Of a stretch of 64,000 bases of DNA, positions 59,576-64,000 are shown in pieces. The notes under the pieces were generated by a model. The model saw only the letters and a list, made by a program, of their open reading frames with translations, searched no databases and had not been told where the DNA came from. The DNA is from Tengunoibacter tsumagoiensis (GTDB lineage: Bacteria > Chloroflexota > Ktedonobacteria > Ktedonobacterales > Ktedonobacteraceae): positions 1,054,001 through 1,118,000 of the forward strand of contig NZ_BIFR01000002.1 in the NCBI RefSeq assembly GCF_003967535.1, read 5' to 3'. A program made the translations under genes and the position numbers. Position 1 is the first letter of the stretch. Every line of letters starts with the position of its first letter.

Positions 59576-59875
59576 AGTCTTATTATGAGCTTTCGTATGG
59601 CTGGGTGTCAAGCTCTGTGTAAAGCTCTCTCAAGAGGCAAATGAGAGCATCTCCGTAGCCTTCTCCACATTCTGAATACGAATGAAAAGTGTCAGGATAA
59701 GAATAGACAGGTAGCATCCCGGTAGCATCTCATTGGTAGGTGGTGACTCTTTCATGAGTTTCTATTGATTTGCATTTTGAAGCACTATCTATGACTCTTT
59801 CTAATAGAAAATCATATAAAATTGTGTTAAACTTATTACAATGGTGTGGTGTGCTTTGGATAAGGGGTGGTATAT

Positions 59876-60307
59876 ATGAGAAATATTCTGTGCTGCACTC
59901 TTCTCGTTTTTTCTCTCCTTGCTTTACATTTTCTTGCTTTCCCTTTTACACATGTTTATGCGTCGAGTGTCTGTGCTTCAGGGCTCAAGGAGGTTGATTC
60001 GGCTGCAATTAATGATGCTGAGACGGGCAGGCGTATGGGTACCTTGACGCTCTGTGAAGCAGCAGGGAAAGATGGGGCGGTGTCGGTTGAGGGCGTAGTT
60101 CGAGCCAATCATACAGACACCGAGATTGGTCTTACGATAACGGAGAAACGAGCAACGGTAGATAATGAGACGTGCGTGGACTGCAAAGTTCTCAGCGGTA
60201 ATCTTCTTCAGGCCCCTGTGCATGTTCCCATCAATGTGTGCGGAAACACTGTGAATGTTATCGCACTTCTGAATCCAGCCTTTGGCAATACCTGCATCAA
60301 TAAATAG
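59876..60307 (+). CDS. Secreted chaplin-like surface protein
   Basis: 143 residues from ATG 59876 (RBS AAGGGGTGG). A Sec signal peptide (RNILCCTLLVFSLLALHFLA, likely cut after VYA at residue 29) leads to a unique region of about 75 residues, then residues 106-143, LSGNLLQAPVHVPINVCGNT and VNVIALLNPAFGNTC, which match the chaplin domain of Streptomyces: P-x-H-V-P-x-N-V-C-G-N and LLNPAFGN-x-C with two spaced cysteines. Chaplins assemble into amyloid-like films that let aerial hyphae break the surface. Role here is inferred. No sortase motif, so it is a short, secreted type. It overlaps the convergent AlkZ-type gene by 11 bp. Confidence 0.85.
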   Translation: MRNILCCTLLVFSLLALHFLAFPFTHVYASSVCASGLKEVDSAAINDAETGRRMGTLTLCEAAGKDGAVSVEGVVRANHTDTEIGLTITEKRATVDNETCVDCKVLSGNLLQAPVHVPINVCGNTVNVIALLNPAFGNTCINK

Positions 60308-61415
60308 CACTGGTAGCCGTTGAGGTGATAGCAAATAGCGTCTGCACCTTTTTTTCGAGAAACTCTCCATAGCGTTGAGAAGCTTGTAAGATAGCCTGCA
60401 TCTGTTCATCGTTGAGCGATAGAAAGAGATTGAGCTCAACGATGACAGTCTCTTTTTTGAGCGTTCGTTTCCAGGTCCCGATAATCTGGCCATTGAGTAC
60501 AATTGTATTGGTAAAGAGGACATTGCCACGTGTATCAAGTCTGTCTGTGTGTGCGAGATCAAAGATGGCGCTCCGGTCTGTATAGCCGACGACATACTCA
60601 TCATAGTTTGGCAGAAGATACGCTATCTGAGCCTGTCTGAGGGTTGCTGGCTGCGATGGTGCGAACCAATAGGTCTGGCCGTCGATACTGTCAGAGACCA
60701 GATCGGAAGCGGCCATGGCGAGACCTGCTTTGACATCTGTTATGGTCAGCCCTGACCACCAGGCAAAATCTTGCACAGTTGCTGGTCCGTGGCTGGTAAA
60801 GTAGCGGCGCGTAAAGTGTGCCAGCGCCTCATCGCGATCAAGCCGTTTCGTCTGAGGAGCGCGTTCATCCAGCAGGGCATAGGTGAATTGCTTTCCTCGC
60901 CGTGGTCCACTACAGATGATGCCATCAAGCTCGGCCTGCATCATGAAGAGGGTGCTCTGAAGATCTTCCTCAACGCGAATACCAGCTTGCTTTAGATGAG
61001 CGACGAGTTCTGGTCGAGTGAGATAGTTTCCGCCCTCCAGTGCTCGGGTGATGATGTCATTGCTGCGCAGAAAGGTTGCATGATCGAGCAAAAGCTTGCG
61101 ACAGAGAGAGCTATTAAGAGCCATGACGCGATGGGCTGTGAGTGCAAGGAGCCAGCGAATGTCTGCAGGTGTGACGAAGTGCCAGGTGGGTCGCATTACA
61201 TGCGTACGCAGGATTGTGCCAGCATCGAATGCTCTGTCAATCTCTTGCTCTGTTGCCTCTGGTATGCGGAGGGCCAGGGCCCATTTAGCCGCTCCATAAT
61301 CTTGCGCCTGAACGGCCACCAGCCAATCAACAGCTGCGAGCGCATCTGAAAAAAGCGGACGACTGATCCCTTGATGATCAAGGCGCTGCTGTACTAACGC
61401 TGTTCTGTCCAACAT
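60297..61415 (-). CDS. AlkZ/YcaQ-type winged-helix DNA glycosylase-like protein
   Basis: 372 residues from ATG 61413-61415 after GGGGGATTTCAACGT. The N-terminal part has the catalytic QxQ-like motif (AVQAQDYGAAKWALAL), tandem winged helices (RPTWHFVTPADIRWLLALTA, EDLQSTLFMMQAELDGI) and a C-terminal barrel with LLPNYDEYVVGYTDRS, as known for AlkZ/YcaQ (HTH_42) proteins that remove alkylated or cross-linked bases, often self-protection in antibiotic producers. No producer cluster is present in this window, so a general repair role is likely. Confidence 0.9.
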   Translation of the reverse strand: MLDRTALVQQRLDHQGISRPLFSDALAAVDWLVAVQAQDYGAAKWALALRIPEATEQEIDRAFDAGTILRTHVMRPTWHFVTPADIRWLLALTAHRVMALNSSLCRKLLLDHATFLRSNDIITRALEGGNYLTRPELVAHLKQAGIRVEEDLQSTLFMMQAELDGIICSGPRRGKQFTYALLDERAPQTKRLDRDEALAHFTRRYFTSHGPATVQDFAWWSGLTITDVKAGLAMAASDLVSDSIDGQTYWFAPSQPATLRQAQIAYLLPNYDEYVVGYTDRSAIFDLAHTDRLDTRGNVLFTNTIVLNGQIIGTWKRTLKKETVIVELNLFLSLNDEQMQAILQASQRYGEFLEKKVQTLFAITSTATSAIY

Positions 61416-61907
61416 ACGTTGAAATCCCCCCTGTGCTGATATGTGACCTGGCTCGATCAGATCACGTTCTCTCTCGTTACTCTCTACAGTATAGCCGGAA
61501 AGCAGGACAGAAACCGTCCTTGTTTTGGGGGTTGTGCCACAAAATCGGGGGCGAGCTCGAAGCAGCGATACGTGGCTGTTGCCAATCGTCGTTGAGTCAA
61601 TCAACATGGAGTGCCACCATTGCCGTGGGATTGATGCGCTTCTTAGGAGAGCGACTTCCGCCAGTGCCCATGCCTGGATTGAGGCAAGCTACATCGGCGC
61701 GTTAGCTGATCTTTCCCGACAAGAGCAGGTCCGAGGATGGAAGCAACATCCGCATTACCGCTTTCGTTCTCAGCTCATAGAAGAGAGATAGGTACAGCTT
61801 GCAAAACAATCAATGTTCTTCATCACTCATGCCGAATGCAAGAGGGAAAGAAATGAAACAGCGATGAACATCTGTGGTCAGCAACCAGATAGGAGAGGAA
61901 ATAGGTC
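61416..61907. other. Gap between AlkZ-type gene and DHFR-like gene
   Basis: About 490 bp without a supportable gene. Frames at 61433-61705 and 61525-61791 (plus) have no family match, though the piece STWSATIAVGLMRFLGERLP suggests debris of a lost protein. The final bases (GAGAGGAAATAGGTC) are the ribosome site of the next gene. Confidence 0.35.
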
Positions 61908-62513
61908 ATGAGAAAAGTTATTGCACTCGAATTCGTCACCCTTGATGGGGTCATACAAGCTGGAGGAGGGCCAGAGGAAGATACCAGTGGTGGTTTCAAG
62001 TATGGCGGGTGGCAAGATCCCTATTCTGATCATGTTCTTGGAACCGTTATGAAGAAGCAAATGAGCATGCCGTTTGATCTCTTGTTAGGACGCACAACCT
62101 TTGACATTTGGGAATCCTACTGGCCGTACCATGTGGACCAATGGCCCAGTGTCAGTACAGCGACCAAGTATGTCGCCTCCAATACCCGCACTTCTAGCCA
62201 ATGGCAGCCTTCCGTGTTTTTCGGCGGCGATATTACGGAAAAAGTCAGCCAACTTAAGCAAGAGTCGGGGCCAAATTTGCACGTATACGGCAGTGCGCAT
62301 CTCCTTCAGACGCTGATGAAGCATGATTTAGTCGATGCATTCTGGCTCAAGATCTATCCGCTGACGTTAGGGAGTGGAAAAAAGTTATTTACCGATGGCA
62401 CCATCCCAGCGGCGTTCAAGATGACGGAGAGCCACATCTCCCCAAATGGTATCATCATCGTGAATTACGAGCGTGCAGGCGCGGTGACAGCCGCAACAAT
62501 ATCCGCTTCCTGA
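61908..62513 (+). CDS. Dihydrofolate reductase-family protein (RibD C-terminal-like)
   Basis: 201 residues: RKVIALEFVTLDGVIQAGGG, LLLGRTTFDIWESYWPYHVD, LHVYGSAHLLQTLMKHDLVD and LKIYPLTLGSGKKLFTDGTI. The same fold as the gene at 56544. An NADPH-dependent reductase of unknown substrate. Start ATG 61908 with AGAGGAAATAGGTC. Ends before a very strong 22-bp hairpin. A short extra C-terminal tail follows the last strand. Confidence 0.9.
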   Translation: MRKVIALEFVTLDGVIQAGGGPEEDTSGGFKYGGWQDPYSDHVLGTVMKKQMSMPFDLLLGRTTFDIWESYWPYHVDQWPSVSTATKYVASNTRTSSQWQPSVFFGGDITEKVSQLKQESGPNLHVYGSAHLLQTLMKHDLVDAFWLKIYPLTLGSGKKLFTDGTIPAAFKMTESHISPNGIIIVNYERAGAVTAATISAS

Positions 62514-62543
62514 CATCCCTGAGGTCTCGCGAATCCTCCTCAT

Positions 62544-62592
62544 AACCACATGATACTTGAGCCGTATCTCACGGCTCAAGTATCATGTGGTT
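62544..62592. terminator. Perfect 22-bp hairpin after the DHFR-like gene
   Basis: Arms 62544-62565 and 62571-62592 (core CATGATACTTGAGCCGT) are perfect with a 5-nt loop (ATCTC). It starts 31 bp past the stop. No U-tract. Confidence 0.8.
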
Positions 62593-62916
62593 GCCCATTG
62601 CTGCAATGACTAGAAATGGCGTATCGTCATTCGCTTCTCAAGCCAGTGTCTGGAGGTTCGCAAGGTCAATTCTCAGATTCCACGCTATTTACCAGCTATT
62701 TGAGCAATGTTTAACTGAACAACTGAGAGAGAAAGCAATTTTGAGAACAGCTCCATCTGTTCAATTGAATGGATGGAGAACAACAGCCCATGAAATATCA
62801 GCAACCTGATTGCGCTTGTCATCATTTCCAGTTGGTTGGGCACTGATAATGCAACTGGGAATCTATTTGGTGTCTGTTGTCTCGTTTGTACATCGACTTT
62901 GCCATACTGTCATAAA

Positions 62917-62960
62917 GTAGAAAAGACGCCCTCTCACTATGGGAGGACGTCTTTTCTACT
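62917..62960. terminator. Hairpin upstream of the Nudix gene's 3' side
   Basis: AGTAGAAAAGACG (62917-62929) and CGTCTTTTCTACT (62948-62960) are perfect 13-bp arms, and the loop holds a further CCCTC/GAGGG pair. It lies 102 bp past the minus-strand Nudix stop. CTTGTTTTGG follows on the plus strand. 62593-62916 and 62961-63061 hold no gene I recognise. Confidence 0.7.
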
Positions 62961-63061
62961 CTTGTTTTGGTGGTTCTGCCCAAAATCCTGGGATAAAATC
63001 ACTTTTGGGTGGAACCAGTTTTGTTTGAGCGAATGAGATTGGCCAGAAGGGTGATTATTCC

Positions 63062-63514
63062 TCATTCGAACCGGAGATGGTTTTCTTCATTGCGCTCTCT
63101 CTTGAAGGCGGCCTTCACTGCCACAAGGGGATGGTAATGCAAAGATTGTAATTCCTCCCAGGAAAACCAACGAGGCGTTTTGTCCCCCAGGGACGCAAAA
63201 GGATGATTAGCCTCCGCAGTGACCTGCCCTCCCAGAAGGGTGCCTAAAAAAGTGACGGTGATGCTATGCCAGGGTTGCTCTGGCTTGATAACTTCACTCA
63301 CGTCGAGCAGATAATCGATCGACGCCCGCAGCCCTGTTTCTTCAGAAAATTCCCGAAGAGCGGCCTCTCTCAAAGATTCGCCGAAATCAACTCCACCCCC
63401 AGGGAGATGCCATTGTACTGATCCGACGTCTGTTCCATAATGAGGCACCATAATCAATGTATGCTGATCAAAGACTGCAAGACATGCACGTACTCTGATA
63501 GGAGGATTATTCAT
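63062..63514 (-). CDS. Nudix hydrolase
   Basis: 150 residues. Nudix box GGGVDFGESLREAALREFSE followed by ETG, complete. N-terminal IRVRACLAVFDQHTLIMVPH and the sheet SVQWHLPGGGVD are typical of ADP-ribose/8-oxo-dGTP-type small pyrophosphatases. It has a normal size for the family. Start ATG 63512-63514; AGGAGG-like purines are not evident on the minus strand, so the start is set by domain fit. Substrate unknown. Confidence 0.9.
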   Translation of the reverse strand: MNNPPIRVRACLAVFDQHTLIMVPHYGTDVGSVQWHLPGGGVDFGESLREAALREFSEETGLRASIDYLLDVSEVIKPEQPWHSITVTFLGTLLGGQVTAEANHPFASLGDKTPRWFSWEELQSLHYHPLVAVKAAFKRERNEENHLRFE

Positions 63515-63785
63515 GCTATTGCGGCTCCCTCTCTGGCTGAACCTGCGTTCTCCTATTTTTTACTGACCAGTTTACCATATTTATGCGTACAAAGGCATAT
63601 TTTAAATGAACGGGTACTTCTAGCCATATCTATGCCATTGATTCACTAGCAGACAAATTGAGACGAAGTGTATAGGAAATCAAATAGATATATCTGACTA
63701 TGCAAGCGAGCAAATATATGTCATAATAGGTTGGATTGTCTTATATAACGTAGCATACGTAAAAAATATGAGGAATAGAAAAACT

Positions 63786-64000
63786 ATGCAGTGCGGTCTT
63801 TGCGGTCATAAGATATCTGAGGGTGAGAGCGTTTGTCCACAGTGTCAGGTATCTGTTCAACCATTGGCTGCCCCTATTGAACAGGGGCAGCCAGTGCCAA
63901 TGGTTAGAACGGCACCAATTCTCCCAGTCTCGCCTAAAAGGCATCTCAATTTCTGGATCTCGCGTATCATAGCCTTGATTATTGTAATCGCGATAAGTGT
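63786..64000 (+). CDS. Zinc-ribbon membrane protein (3' end outside window)
   Basis: From ATG 63786 (after GAGGAATAGAAAAACT) the first 71 residues read QCGLCGHKISEGESVCPQCQ, a zinc ribbon with two CxxC knuckles, then a Pro-rich linker and a hydrophobic stretch (FWISRIIALIIVIAIS) that begins a membrane helix at the window end. A further ATG at 63768 is in frame. It resembles the zinc-ribbon DUF4190/TM proteins common in this type of genome. The rest is outside the window, so no function can be given. 63515-63767 holds only promoter-like AT-rich DNA. Confidence 0.7.
   Translation, partial: MQCGLCGHKISEGESVCPQCQVSVQPLAAPIEQGQPVPMVRTAPILPVSPKRHLNFWISRIIALIIVIAIS

Overview
The window reads as accessory chromosome of a large-genome, aerial-mycelium-forming soil bacterium, most likely a Ktedonobacteria-type member of the Chloroflexota. 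This is inference: there is no rRNA or ribosomal protein gene to anchor it. Pointers are the moderate GC, many one-component regulators (TetR x2, AraC x2, MerR, ArsR), STAND ATPases with WD40 or TPR arrays, an ECF41-type sigma factor, a secreted chaplin-like protein and many decayed insertion sequences. An actinobacterial origin is the main alternative. I see no tRNA, rRNA or CRISPR array.

Layout. 1-5.9 kb: end of an MFS transporter, a PAS-PAS histidine kinase/response regulator pair, a beta-carbonic anhydrase abutting a 5'-truncated SGNH hydrolase, and a luciferase-like oxidoreductase. 5.9-14.2 kb: a graveyard of gene remnants (SDR, ADP-ribosylglycohydrolase, IS630, alcohol dehydrogenase, alpha/beta hydrolase, serine recombinase, tectonin-type lectin) between intact genes for an MFS transporter, a methyltransferase, an MBL-fold hydrolase, and a PPOX flavoprotein divergent from a TetR regulator. 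14.2-18.5 kb: an acetyltransferase, two SDR genes with a divergent TetR gene, then a group II intron domain V scar next to an IS3 fragment. 18.5-28 kb: a P1-family peptidase, a GT4 glycosyltransferase with a C-terminal PqqD-like region, a 14-repeat WD40 protein, and an ArsR-controlled ABC-2 exporter operon with a strong promoter and a perfect 30-bp palindrome. 28-42 kb: sigma factor, LUD protein, inositol monophosphatase-like enzyme, an AraC-controlled sugar isomerase/Gfo-Idh-MocA operon, acetyltransferase, P-loop kinase, GPP34-like membrane protein, MFS transporter, HD-GYP hydrolase and an AT-rich AraC/GyrI regulator. 42-46 kb: epoxide-hydrolase-like enzyme, cupin, MFS transporter. 46-53 kb: two divergent STAND ATPases (HTH-NB-ARC-WD40 and HTH-NB-ARC-TPR). 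53.4-56.4 kb: two apparently complete, unrelated IS elements 34 bp apart. 56.5-64 kb: two DHFR-like reductases, a MerR/aldo-keto reductase pair, two Nudix hydrolases, the chaplin-like protein, an AlkZ-type glycosylase and a truncated zinc-ribbon membrane protein.

How genes work together. Clear transcriptional units are: kinase plus regulator (4-bp overlap); isomerase plus dehydrogenase (4-bp overlap) with a divergent AraC gene; ArsR plus permease/ATPase/permease (10-bp gap, then 1-bp and 14-bp overlaps); and divergent regulator-enzyme pairs (TetR/PPOX, TetR/SDR, MerR/AKR), the latter each with an inverted repeat in the shared promoter. Many convergent or 3' junctions carry long, near-perfect hairpins with no U-tract, apparently the local style of transcription end.

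Most notable are the chaplin-like protein, the divergent STAND pair beside two IS elements, the ArsR/ABC operator, and the group II intron scar. I did not find a clear multi-gene system that I would call wholly undescribed. The STAND pair and the glycosyltransferase/PqqD fusion are the best leads.
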